Under the pieces are notes generated by a model, which saw nothing but the letters and a program-made list of their open reading frames with translations, made no database searches and was not told the origin of the DNA. Position numbers and translations under genes: made by a program. A DNA stretch of 5,845 nucleotides from Actinomycetota bacterium (GTDB taxonomy: Bacteria > Actinomycetota > Actinomycetes > Nanopelagicales > Nanopelagicaceae). The DNA is taken from assembly GCA_009705235.1 (NCBI GenBank), contig WLCR01000073.1, forward strand, positions 1 to 5,845, in the 5' to 3' direction. Shown here one piece after another: positions 1 through 5,845 of the stretch; within the stretch, counting starts at the first letter, position 1; each line of letters starts with the position of its first letter.

Positions 1-97
1 ACATATTGAAAGTTGGTGCAACTTGATTTCAGAGGTAGCGGGTTTACCGCCCGTACCTGAAGGCGTCTCCGCAATTTCTGCTGCGCGTCGTCAATAA
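1..97 (+). CDS. DUF3000 family protein, C-terminal end (partial)
   Basis: The window opens inside a reading frame whose codons begin at base 2 and which ends at TAA 95-97, leaving 31 visible residues. They include SWCNLISEVAGLPPVPEG and a short basic tail ending ARRQ. From memory, the C-terminus of actinobacterial DUF3000 proteins has the same pattern: a W-C pair, then a hydrophobic helix, then AGLPP and a short variable tail. DUF3000 is a family of unknown function of about 200 residues that often sits directly upstream of the RNase D gene in Actinobacteria. The stop lies two bases before the RNase D start, so the two genes are probably co-transcribed and translationally coupled. Nothing in the visible part suggests a biochemical role. 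The family call rests on a short stretch plus gene order, so it is good but not certain. Confidence 0.72.
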   Translation, partial: HIESWCNLISEVAGLPPVPEGVSAISAARRQ

Positions 98-99
98 TT

Positions 100-1410
100 A
101 TGACCGAAGAACTCGTGGTAGTACCTTTGCTGCAACCTGCTGAAGGAACACCACCGGTAATAGATACCGAATCCAGTTTCAAGGAAGCGTTGGCACAGTT
201 GGCGCAGGGTTACGGTCCATTTGCAGTTGATGCTGAGCGAGCATCAGGATTTAGATACAGCGCACGAGCTTATTTACTTCAGATCAAAAGGAATCAGGGT
301 GGTTTACACCTTATCGATCCAATACCTTTTGGACCTGGCCATGATTTGTTTATTCAACTCAATAATTTATTGAACACCGATGAAGTTATTTTGCACGCTA
401 GCACCCAAGACTTACCCTGCCTGCGTGAATTAGGCATACATCCAGTTCGCCTATTTGATACTGAATTAGCAGGCAGAATCGCTGGTTTGCCACGTGTTGG
501 ACTAGGGCCACTTTTGGAAACGCTCATGGGAGTTTCATTAGCAAAAGAACATAGCGCTGCTGATTGGTCTGCTCGTCCACTGCCACAAGAATGGCTTACT
601 TATGCTGCATTAGATGTAGAACTACTCGTAGAACTTCGAGATCGCATGAATCAAATTTTAGAAAAATCAAACAAATTGCCTTGGGCCTTAGAAGAGTTTG
701 CTTCAATTCTTAAAGCACCGCCTGCTCCCCCGCGTATTGATCCCTGGAGACGAACATCGGGCATGCACAAAATTAAGCGCCGTGATCAATTAGCAATCAT
801 CAAAGAGCTCTGGATCGCTCGTGATCGTCTCGCTTCTTTGAATGATATTGCACCTGGAAAATTGCTTAATGATTCGGCGATTGTTGAACTTGCAATCGCA
901 GCACCATCTAACAAAAAAGAGTTTGAAAAAACACTACGTCCTTTGGGCTTAAGAGCGCGCTGGTTAGAAAACTTACCTTTGTGGTTAAGCAGTATTACTA
1001 GCGCTATTGCGCTCCCTGAAGAACAGTGGCCAGCGATGCGTACCAATGCAGACACATTGCCACCAATTAAATTGTGGCGAGACAAGTTTCCTGAAAAGTA
1101 CGCACCACTTTCGCATGCTCGCGCTGCGATTGAATTAATTGCGCAAGAGAATGAAATTCCGGTAGAAAATTTGATAACACCAGAACATGTTCGAAGAGTG
1201 TGTTGGAAACCTCCAACCGGTGCCACTGAAAATCTGTCTGTCACAGCTGTAGAACTGGCCTTAACCGAGCTAGGTGCCCGCCAATGGCAGATTGCCCTTG
1301 TGGCCGCCGCGCTTGCCGCGGCCCTGCTGGAAAAAGAGCCAGTGCCCGTACCAGAGCTGCTCAGTCCAGAGGCAGTTGAAGTGACAGAAACCACGCCTGA
1401 GGAGGGCTGA
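100..1410 (+). CDS. rnd: Ribonuclease D (DEDD-type 3'-5' exoribonuclease with HRDC domain)
   Basis: This cytoplasmic metal-dependent exonuclease trims RNA 3' ends, classically tRNA precursors. The 436-residue protein has the DEDDy signature in order: Exo I in VDAERASG (D44, E46), Exo II in HASTQDLPCL (D104), and Exo III in DWSARPL followed by YAALD (Y168, D172, with the Y-x3-D spacing). An HRDC nucleic-acid-binding domain follows at about 224-295 (KIKRRDQLAIIKELWIARD). After a second helical region the protein ends in an Ala-rich helix (about 396-412) and an acidic Pro/Glu tail. It is longer than E. coli RNase D (about 375 residues), as I recall for actinobacterial versions. ATG 100 is two bases after the DUF3000 stop. 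No Shine-Dalgarno is evident before it, so initiation probably depends on coupling. The last 150 bases are clearly GC-richer than the rest of the gene. All catalytic residues are present, so it should be active; its substrate in this organism is unknown. Confidence 0.95.
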   Translation: MTEELVVVPLLQPAEGTPPVIDTESSFKEALAQLAQGYGPFAVDAERASGFRYSARAYLLQIKRNQGGLHLIDPIPFGPGHDLFIQLNNLLNTDEVILHASTQDLPCLRELGIHPVRLFDTELAGRIAGLPRVGLGPLLETLMGVSLAKEHSAADWSARPLPQEWLTYAALDVELLVELRDRMNQILEKSNKLPWALEEFASILKAPPAPPRIDPWRRTSGMHKIKRRDQLAIIKELWIARDRLASLNDIAPGKLLNDSAIVELAIAAPSNKKEFEKTLRPLGLRARWLENLPLWLSSITSAIALPEEQWPAMRTNADTLPPIKLWRDKFPEKYAPLSHARAAIELIAQENEIPVENLITPEHVRRVCWKPPTGATENLSVTAVELALTELGARQWQIALVAAALAAALLEKEPVPVPELLSPEAVEVTETTPEEG

Positions 1411-1436
1411 TTTACGCAACATAAGAGTTGCGTAAA
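1411..1436. repeat. Perfect 10-bp inverted repeat between rnd and efeU (operator or terminator stem)
   Basis: The left arm TTTACGCAAC (1411-1420) and right arm GTTGCGTAAA (1427-1436) are perfect reverse complements around a 6-base spacer, ATAAGA. The dyad begins at the first base after the RNase D stop codon. As RNA it could form a 10-bp hairpin with a 6-nt loop. The sequence that follows (TACCCCTTTTACC) is not an uninterrupted T run, so it would be a weak intrinsic terminator at best. As DNA, the right arm covers the predicted -35 element of efeU, which would suit a dimeric regulator. It does not resemble the IdeR/DtxR or Fur consensus sequences I know. The repeat is certain; its role is open. 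Confidence 0.85.
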
Positions 1437-1456
1437 TACCCCTTTTACCTTAGATT
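1428..1456 (+). promoter_or_regulatory. Candidate leaderless promoter of efeU
   Basis: A -35-like TTGCGT (1428-1433; matches TTG of TTGACA) is followed by a 17-base spacer and a -10-like TAGATT (1451-1456; fits TANNNT). Seven bases (1457-1463) then lead to ATG 1464. Transcription normally starts about seven bases after the -10 hexamer, which would place the first base on or next to the A of the ATG. Leaderless mRNAs of this form are common in Actinobacteria. There is also no Shine-Dalgarno before ATG 1464, consistent with leaderless initiation. The -35 match is weak, so this is a prediction. Confidence 0.5.
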
Positions 1457-1463
1457 TTGCTTC

Positions 1464-2282
1464 ATGCTCAGTACTTTCATTATCGCTCTTCGCGAAGGCT
1501 TAGAAGCTTCGCTCATTGTTGGAATCCTGGTCGCCTACATCGTTAAGACCAATCGCAAGGGTTATCTAAAGCCTTTGTGGACCGGTGTTACGACTGCAAT
1601 TCTCGCAAGTATCGGGCTAGGCGCATTTCTAACCTACACATCTGTATCGTTAAGTGATCGTGGACAAGAGCTTTTTGCTGGTGTCACATCCTTCATCGCC
1701 GTAGCCCTAGTTACGTGGATGGTTTTCTGGATGAAGCGCACAGCACGAAACCTACGTAATGAACTGCAAGGCAAAGTTGATTTAGCGGCATCTGCCGGAC
1801 CATTAGCCCTTGCTGGAGCAGCGTTTTTCGCTGTTATTCGTGAAGGTCTTGAAACTTCTTTATTTGTTTATACAAACTTTCAAACAGTCGCAGATGTAAC
1901 TAGTTCTACAGTCGGATTGATTCTAGGATTTGCTGTTTCAATCACTCTTGGATATTTAATCTACAAGAGCGCCATTAGACTAAATCTTGCAAAGTTCTTT
2001 ACTTACTCAGGTGTGGCTTTGATCGTTGTTGCTGCAGGTGTTTTGTCCTACGGAATCCATGAGTTCCAAGAGCTTGGATACCTTCCGGGTCCTGATGCTT
2101 TTGCCTGGGATGTCACCTCATTTATTGCTAAGGACTCAATCCTGGGCGCATCCCTTTCTGGCACCATCGGCTTTGATACAACGACCTCATGGTTGCAGTT
2201 GGGTGTCTATGTTCTGTATTTAGGAGCTGTTTTGGTCCCATACCTATCGAAGCCACGCACAAAGGCAGCGGTTAACGCTTAA
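1464..2282 (+). CDS. efeU: FTR1/EfeU family iron permease
   Basis: This integral membrane permease of the Ftr1/EfeU (OFeT) family carries iron across the cytoplasmic membrane. The 272-residue protein is collinear with E. coli EfeU as I recall it. It has two REGLE iron-binding motifs, R10-E14 in the first membrane helix (ALREGLEASL) and R126-E130 in the fourth (AVIREGLETSL), plus TWMVFWMKR at about 84-92. About seven hydrophobic segments fit roughly 3-25, 40-60, 70-92, 113-137, 147-167, 180-199 and 245-262, with a basic C-terminal tail. The frame extends upstream to TTG 1428, but that codon is inside the inverted repeat, and family members start with a few residues before the first hydrophobic helix, so ATG 1464 is chosen. 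EfeU normally works with EfeO and the haem peroxidase EfeB; neither is adjacent. Partners may be encoded elsewhere, or the protein may work alone. Iron-dependent control is expected for the family, but no known metal-regulator box is visible. Confidence 0.93.
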   Translation: MLSTFIIALREGLEASLIVGILVAYIVKTNRKGYLKPLWTGVTTAILASIGLGAFLTYTSVSLSDRGQELFAGVTSFIAVALVTWMVFWMKRTARNLRNELQGKVDLAASAGPLALAGAAFFAVIREGLETSLFVYTNFQTVADVTSSTVGLILGFAVSITLGYLIYKSAIRLNLAKFFTYSGVALIVVAAGVLSYGIHEFQELGYLPGPDAFAWDVTSFIAKDSILGASLSGTIGFDTTTSWLQLGVYVLYLGAVLVPYLSKPRTKAAVNA

Positions 2283-2315
2283 TTCGCTACTGTCCTAAAT
2301 CCTTACTGGCGAGTA

Positions 2316-2337
2316 ACCTTTGGGCTACGCCCTAGGT
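2316..2337 (+). repeat. Imperfect hairpin upstream of fadA
   Basis: In the 67-bp gap between efeU and fadA, ACCT (2316-2319) can pair with AGGT (2334-2337), and GGGC (2322-2325) with GCCC (2329-2332). The loop is TAC, and an asymmetric TT/T internal loop separates the two 4-bp stems. No T run follows, so it is not a typical terminator. The structure ends right where the ribosome-binding site begins, so it could affect fadA translation or be an operator. It is short and may be chance. Confidence 0.35.
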
Positions 2338-2345
2338 AAAGGAAG
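2338..2345 (+). promoter_or_regulatory. Ribosome-binding site deciding the fadA start
   Basis: AAAGGAAG, a good Shine-Dalgarno match, lies four bases before ATG 2350. It supports that ATG over the in-frame TTG at 2320, which would add ten residues without family similarity and lies inside the imperfect hairpin. Confidence 0.75.
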
Positions 2346-2349
2346 TTCC

Positions 2350-3537
2350 ATGTCCCGCACAGTTGTCCTTGTTGATGCCGTTCGCACTCCATTTGGAAAG
2401 GCCGGCGGAATGTATGCCGGTACACGTGCAGATGATCTGATGGTTCGTGCGATACGTGGTTTGCTCGAGCGAAACCCAAAGGTTGATCCCGCAGCAATTG
2501 AAGATGTTGCAATTGCCGCAGCAACGCAAACTGGCGACCAAGGAATGAACATTGGTCGTAGCGCGGCCCTACTATCAGGATTGCCAAACACTGTTCCCGG
2601 ATATTCTATTGATCGTTGGTGCGCAGGTGCATTGACCGCGGTTACAACTATCGCTGGTGCAATTTCAATGGGTACAAATGAAATTGCAATTGCTGGCGGT
2701 GTAGAACACATGGGCAATCACCCAATGGGAGAAGGTATGGATCCAAATCCTCGCTACCTTGCAGAAAGAATTGTTGAACAAGACGCACTTGCAATGGGAG
2801 CAACCGCAGAAAGATTGCATGATCGCTTTCCACAATTAACTAAGGAACGAGCTGATCGCTATGCGATGAATTCGCAGTTGAAAACTGCGCAGGCATATGC
2901 GGATGGAAAGATTCAACGTGATTTGATTCCAACAGCTGCCCGAAGTACAGAACTTGGTTGGACAGTTGCAACAGTTGATGAAGCACCCCGTCCGCAAACA
3001 ACTATGGAGGCTCTTGCAGGATTGAAGACACCATTTCGTCCAGCAGGACGTGTTACACCAGGTAACTCATCCGGACTCAATGATGGAGCAACGGCAGCAA
3101 TACTTGCTAGTGAAGAAAAAGCTCTGGAACTTGGTTTAACAATTAAGGCTAAAATGGTTACATATGCATTTGCCGGTGTTGAACCAGAAATCATGGGTTA
3201 TGGACCAGTTCCATCAACACTAAAAGCTCTCAAGCAAGCAGGTTTAACGATCAAAGACATCGGTGCTTTTGAAATCAACGAGGCTTTTGCGGTGCAGGTA
3301 ATTGCTTTCTTGGATCACTTTGGAATTGCAGATGATGACCCTCGCGTAAATCCGTACGGTGGAGCAATTGCTGTTGGACATCCATTGGCATCATCTGGAG
3401 TTCGTTTGATGCTCAATTTAGCTCGCACCTTTGAAGCACAACCCGATGTTCGCTATGGCATTACAACAATGTGTATTGGGCTAGGAATGGGTGGCACTGT
3501 CATCTGGGAAAACCCAAACTTTAAGGGAGCAAAATAA
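2350..3537 (+). CDS. fadA: Acetyl-CoA C-acyltransferase (3-ketoacyl-CoA thiolase)
   Basis: This thiolase cleaves 3-ketoacyl-CoA with CoA to acetyl-CoA and a shortened acyl-CoA, the last step of beta-oxidation. The 395-residue protein has the usual family length. The acylated nucleophile is C91 in DRWCAGALTAV. NEAFAVQV (310-317) is the conserved NEAF loop, H344 lies in GHPLASSG, and the second catalytic cysteine is C375 in TMCIGLGMGG. The N-terminus VDAVRTPFGKAGG and the internal GGVEHMGNHPMGEGMDPNPR match the actinobacterial thiolase paired with the FadB-like multienzyme. GHPLASSG differs from the textbook GHPLGASG, but I recall it as normal for this clade. ATG 2350 is chosen because a Shine-Dalgarno precedes it and residue 1 fits the family start. 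The stop is two bases before fadB, so the pair should be one operon encoding one beta-oxidation complex. A biosynthetic direction is possible in principle but is less likely beside FadB. Confidence 0.95.
   Translation: MSRTVVLVDAVRTPFGKAGGMYAGTRADDLMVRAIRGLLERNPKVDPAAIEDVAIAAATQTGDQGMNIGRSAALLSGLPNTVPGYSIDRWCAGALTAVTTIAGAISMGTNEIAIAGGVEHMGNHPMGEGMDPNPRYLAERIVEQDALAMGATAERLHDRFPQLTKERADRYAMNSQLKTAQAYADGKIQRDLIPTAARSTELGWTVATVDEAPRPQTTMEALAGLKTPFRPAGRVTPGNSSGLNDGATAAILASEEKALELGLTIKAKMVTYAFAGVEPEIMGYGPVPSTLKALKQAGLTIKDIGAFEINEAFAVQVIAFLDHFGIADDDPRVNPYGGAIAVGHPLASSGVRLMLNLARTFEAQPDVRYGITTMCIGLGMGGTVIWENPNFKGAK
3523..3529 (+). promoter_or_regulatory. Ribosome-binding site of fadB inside the fadA 3' end
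   Basis: AAGGGAG, a partial Shine-Dalgarno match, lies within the last codons of fadA, ten bases before ATG 3540. The TAA-TT-ATG junction that follows suggests translational coupling of thiolase and FadB. Confidence 0.55.
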
Positions 3538-3539
3538 TT

Positions 3540-5648
3540 ATGAGCGCAGAGATCACACTTCCAGTAGGAGCACCTGAAGAGGTTATAACTAACGCACTAG
3601 TGCGCGATATCGATCTGTCTGCCTTTGGTGGCAAAGGAACTATGGCTCTGATTACTTTGGATAACGGCCATGATCACAACCGGCCAAATACTTTTGGACC
3701 TCACTCTGTTACGGCGTTAAACAGCGCGATCACAGATGCGATTGGTCGAAATCCAGCGGCAATTGCAATCACAGGTAAGCCTTTTATTTTCGCAGCTGGT
3801 GCTGATCTTTCGGCGCTTTCTTTCCTCACCGATCGTAGTCAAGCACTAGCGATTGGAAAACTTGGACATGATGTTTTCCGCCGTTTAGGCGAATCAAAAA
3901 TTCCAACATTTGCCTTCATTAATGGTTTGGCATTGGGTGGTGGTTTGGAAGTTGGATTACATTGTCATTACCGAACTGTTGCTTCTACCGCCTTTACCGC
4001 GCTTCCAGAGGTGTTTCTAGGTCTTGTACCTGGATGGGGCGGCGCAACAATTTTGCCAAAACTAATCGGACCAGAGCGCGCGGTTCAGGTCATCATGCTT
4101 AATGCGCTCAATAACAACACCATGATGAAGGCAAAGGATGCGTTAAAGCTAGGCGTCGTCGATGCCATGTTTGATCCAGCTGATTTCTTGGAGCGTTCAA
4201 TCGGTTTTGCTGTTGGTGTTCTTAACGGCACAACAAAGATCGAACGTGCTGATTACAGCAATGATCCGGCCTGGGAATCTGCTCTTGCTACGGGAAAAGC
4301 AGCTGCATTGAAGAAATATGGCGGGGCAACTATTGCCTCACCTATGAAGGCCCTTGAACTTATTGCTGCTGCACGAACTAACACTTTGGGACAAGGCTTT
4401 GATGCTGAAGATCAAGTGCTTTCAGATTTAACTATGTCGGACACATTGCGATCATCTCTGTATGCATTTAATGTGATTCAAAAGAAGCGGAAAAAAGTAG
4501 AAGGTGCTCCAAAGCCTGCCCTAGCCCGCAAGGTCACCAAGGTCGGAGTTGTCGGTGCAGGATTAATGGCTTCACAGTTGGCACTGTTGTTGCTTCGCAA
4601 CCTTAAGTGCCCAGTTGTCATGACAGATATTGATCAAGAGCGCGCCGACAAGGGTGTCGCCTGGGTCAAAAACGAGTTGGCGAAGTTGGTTGATAAGAAG
4701 CGCATGAGCGCCGAATCTGCTGGCCGACTTTCTCTTCTTATCTCTGGATCTGCCGATCAGACTGTTTTTGCTGGATGTGACTTCATTATTGAAGCGATTT
4801 TCGAAGAGCTTTCTTTAAAGCAGGACCTGTTTAAGAAGCTAGAGTCAATCGTTTCACCTGAATGTGTCCTTGCAACTAATACCTCTTCCCTATCGGTTGA
4901 GCGAATGACTGAAGGATTAAAAAATCCAGAACGTGTCGTTGGCTTCCACTTCTTTAATCCAGTTGCTGTAATGCCGTTACTAGAAGTTGCACGCACATCT
5001 ACAACAGATGATGCAACAACTGCGACTGCGATTGCAGTTGGTAAAGAACTTAAGAAGACAATGATTATCTGTAAGGATGCACCAGGTTTTGTCGTAAATC
5101 GCTTGCTAACACGGTTTATGGGCGAAGTAACAGATGCGGTTGATGAAGGTACGTCACCTGCAGTGGCAGATTCTGCGATGATGGAAATCGGATTCCCAAT
5201 GTCTCCATTCCAGTTGCTTGATCTGGTTGGTCCAGGTGTGGCTTTACACGTTTCCGAAACACTGCATCACAACCTTAGGCCTCGCTATCGAATTTCCCCA
5301 ACTATGCAGCGAATGGTCAAAGAAGGTGTTCGTCACTTCTACATTAAAAATGAGGATGGTTCGGTTGGCCCAAATCCAGCTGCAATGGCTTTAGTTGAAA
5401 AGGGAACAACACCATCTACTGCAGAACAAGTACGTTCACGTGCCTTGAAAGCCTTGGCAGAAGAAGCGCGTGCGATGCTTGATGAAGGCGTCGTTTCAAC
5501 ACCGGCTGAAATTGATCTATGCATGTTGATGGGCGCTGGCTGGCCGATGCATCTTGGCGGAATCCTGCCGTACCTAGATCGTGAGGGAATCAGCGAAGCT
5601 GTTACAGGTAAGCGTTTCCATGAAAAGGGCGTTGCATCCCTTCCATAA
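3540..5648 (+). CDS. fadB: Beta-oxidation multienzyme: enoyl-CoA hydratase / 3-hydroxyacyl-CoA dehydrogenase fusion
   Basis: This 702-residue fusion catalyses hydration of 2-enoyl-CoA and NAD-dependent oxidation of the 3-hydroxyacyl-CoA, feeding FadA. The hydratase/isomerase domain spans about 20-215. It shows an oxyanion-hole segment FIFAAGADL (82-90), NGLALGGGLEVGL with catalytic E137, and LPEVFLGLVPGWGG with E157. The two glutamates are 20 apart, as in E. coli FadB (E119/E139). A Lys-rich linker (about 315-335) leads to the Rossmann domain, VGVVGAGLMASQ (337-346), with NAD-ribose-binding D363 or D365, then NTSSLSV (447-453). The dehydrogenase dyad is H470 in GFHFFNPV and E482, again at the 12-residue FadB spacing. 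KDAPGFVVNRLLTRFMGE opens the C-terminal dehydrogenase domain, which has a second repeat to about 695 (GAGWPMHLGG, YLDREG). The GAGLMAS loop, with Ala in place of the third glycine, is typical of this actinobacterial clade as I recall it. It is complete, with both active sites intact. Confidence 0.95.
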   Translation: MSAEITLPVGAPEEVITNALVRDIDLSAFGGKGTMALITLDNGHDHNRPNTFGPHSVTALNSAITDAIGRNPAAIAITGKPFIFAAGADLSALSFLTDRSQALAIGKLGHDVFRRLGESKIPTFAFINGLALGGGLEVGLHCHYRTVASTAFTALPEVFLGLVPGWGGATILPKLIGPERAVQVIMLNALNNNTMMKAKDALKLGVVDAMFDPADFLERSIGFAVGVLNGTTKIERADYSNDPAWESALATGKAAALKKYGGATIASPMKALELIAAARTNTLGQGFDAEDQVLSDLTMSDTLRSSLYAFNVIQKKRKKVEGAPKPALARKVTKVGVVGAGLMASQLALLLLRNLKCPVVMTDIDQERADKGVAWVKNELAKLVDKKRMSAESAGRLSLLISGSADQTVFAGCDFIIEAIFEELSLKQDLFKKLESIVSPECVLATNTSSLSVERMTEGLKNPERVVGFHFFNPVAVMPLLEVARTSTTDDATTATAIAVGKELKKTMIICKDAPGFVVNRLLTRFMGEVTDAVDEGTSPAVADSAMMEIGFPMSPFQLLDLVGPGVALHVSETLHHNLRPRYRISPTMQRMVKEGVRHFYIKNEDGSVGPNPAAMALVEKGTTPSTAEQVRSRALKALAEEARAMLDEGVVSTPAEIDLCMLMGAGWPMHLGGILPYLDREGISEAVTGKRFHEKGVASLP

Positions 5649-5650
5649 AT

Positions 5651-5845
5651 CTAGGAAATCCATCCTGATATCTGCTGCACAATTGCATCTGGTGTTATCT
5701 CTAGGTCATCAAGGATTTCAGCACGCTTTGAGTGTTCGATAAATTCAAGTGGAACGCCTATCGAATGCAGTGAGCAATTGTTGTCCGATTCACGCACGGC
5801 TTCGGAGATCGTGCTAGCTATACCTGCGTGCTTTATTCCATCCTC
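5651..5845 (-). CDS. dxs: 1-deoxy-D-xylulose-5-phosphate synthase, C-terminal end (partial)
   Basis: On the minus strand an open frame runs in from the window edge and stops at TAG (complement of 5651-5653), giving 64 residues. It starts EDGIKHAGIAS, then contains IGVPLEFIEHSKRAEIL and LEITPDAIVQQISGWIS. These match the end of DXS, as in the family pattern EDG...GG.GS, G.P..FL.HG.R.E.L and LT...I...V..W. This is the C-terminal transketolase-like domain; the thiamine-diphosphate site lies outside the window. DXS condenses pyruvate with glyceraldehyde 3-phosphate to start the MEP isoprenoid pathway. dxs next to a convergent fadB is an arrangement I know from Actinobacteria. Its stop is two bases from the fadB stop, tail to tail. 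EHSKRAE replaces the more common HGTRAE, a minor change. Confidence 0.88.
   Translation of the reverse strand, partial: EDGIKHAGIASTISEAVRESDNNCSLHSIGVPLEFIEHSKRAEILDDLEITPDAIVQQISGWIS

Noticed and set aside
1302..1323. Inverted repeat GGCCGC / GCGGCC near the end of rnd
   Set aside because: It comes from runs of Ala codons (GCC/GCG) in the coding frame, and the arms do not extend.
786..1394. 202-codon open frame antisense to rnd
   Set aside because: It lies wholly inside a gene with intact catalytic motifs, is Ser/Ala-rich low-complexity sequence, and shows no family resemblance. It is a shadow frame.
1428..1463. TTG 1428 as the efeU start
   Set aside because: It adds 12 residues absent from the family, sits in the inverted repeat, and has no ribosome-binding site. 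ATG 1464 fits the family N-terminus.
2026..2223. 65-codon frame within efeU on the same strand
   Set aside because: It is out of frame inside a well-supported membrane protein gene, with no recognisable domain.
2320..2349. TTG 2320 as the fadA start
   Set aside because: The extra ten residues are not part of the thiolase fold, and a clear Shine-Dalgarno precedes ATG 2350.
2341..2349. GGAAGTTCC palindrome over the fadA ribosome-binding site
   Set aside because: A one-base loop cannot form a hairpin, and a 9-base palindrome is too short to call an operator.
3376..3399. GHPLASSG instead of GHPLGASG in the thiolase active site
   Set aside because: The catalytic His is kept, and the same motif is what I recall in actinobacterial thiolases paired with this FadB type, so it is clade-typical.
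4548..4575. GAGLMAS instead of GxGxxG in the FadB Rossmann loop
   Set aside because: Ala at the third position is common in this family and in actinobacterial FadB as I recall it; the rest of the dehydrogenase site is intact.

Overview
The window looks like chromosomal core DNA from a moderately low-GC actinobacterium. The best lineage guess is a small-genome freshwater type such as the acI/Nanopelagicales group. That guess rests on three things: the neighbourhood (DUF3000 - RNase D - thiolase - FadB-like enzyme - dxs) is one I know from Actinobacteria; the thiolase and FadB motifs match the actinobacterial versions I remember; and the base composition is well below that of streptomycetes or mycobacteria. 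No marker gene is present, so the genus is inference.

Layout: (1) positions 1-97 hold the 3' end of a DUF3000 gene. (2) Two bases later starts a full-length RNase D with intact DEDD-type exonuclease motifs and an HRDC domain (100-1410). (3) A 53-bp gap carries a perfect 10-bp inverted repeat and a plausible promoter that would give a leaderless transcript. (4) A complete FTR1/EfeU-type iron permease follows (start corrected to ATG 1464; 1464-2282), with no efeO or efeB beside it. (5) A 67-bp gap holds an imperfect hairpin and a good Shine-Dalgarno site. (6) fadA, an acetyl-CoA acyltransferase (start corrected to ATG 2350), and fadB, a fused enoyl-CoA hydratase/3-hydroxyacyl-CoA dehydrogenase, are separated by two bases and should form one transcription unit. 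(7) The 3' end of dxs (1-deoxy-D-xylulose-5-phosphate synthase) lies on the minus strand, with its stop codon two bases from the fadB stop.

Functionally, FadB (hydratase and NAD-dependent dehydrogenase) and FadA (thiolase) together supply the last three steps of each beta-oxidation round. RNase D is a 3'-5' exoribonuclease for RNA maturation, and EfeU imports iron. The permease is the member that does not belong to the usual neighbourhood as I remember it. I see no mobile element, CRISPR array, tRNA or rRNA gene, and no gene-free stretch over 300 bases. I do not find a convincing undescribed system here; the most useful leads are the dyad and leaderless promoter in front of efeU, and the position of that gene.
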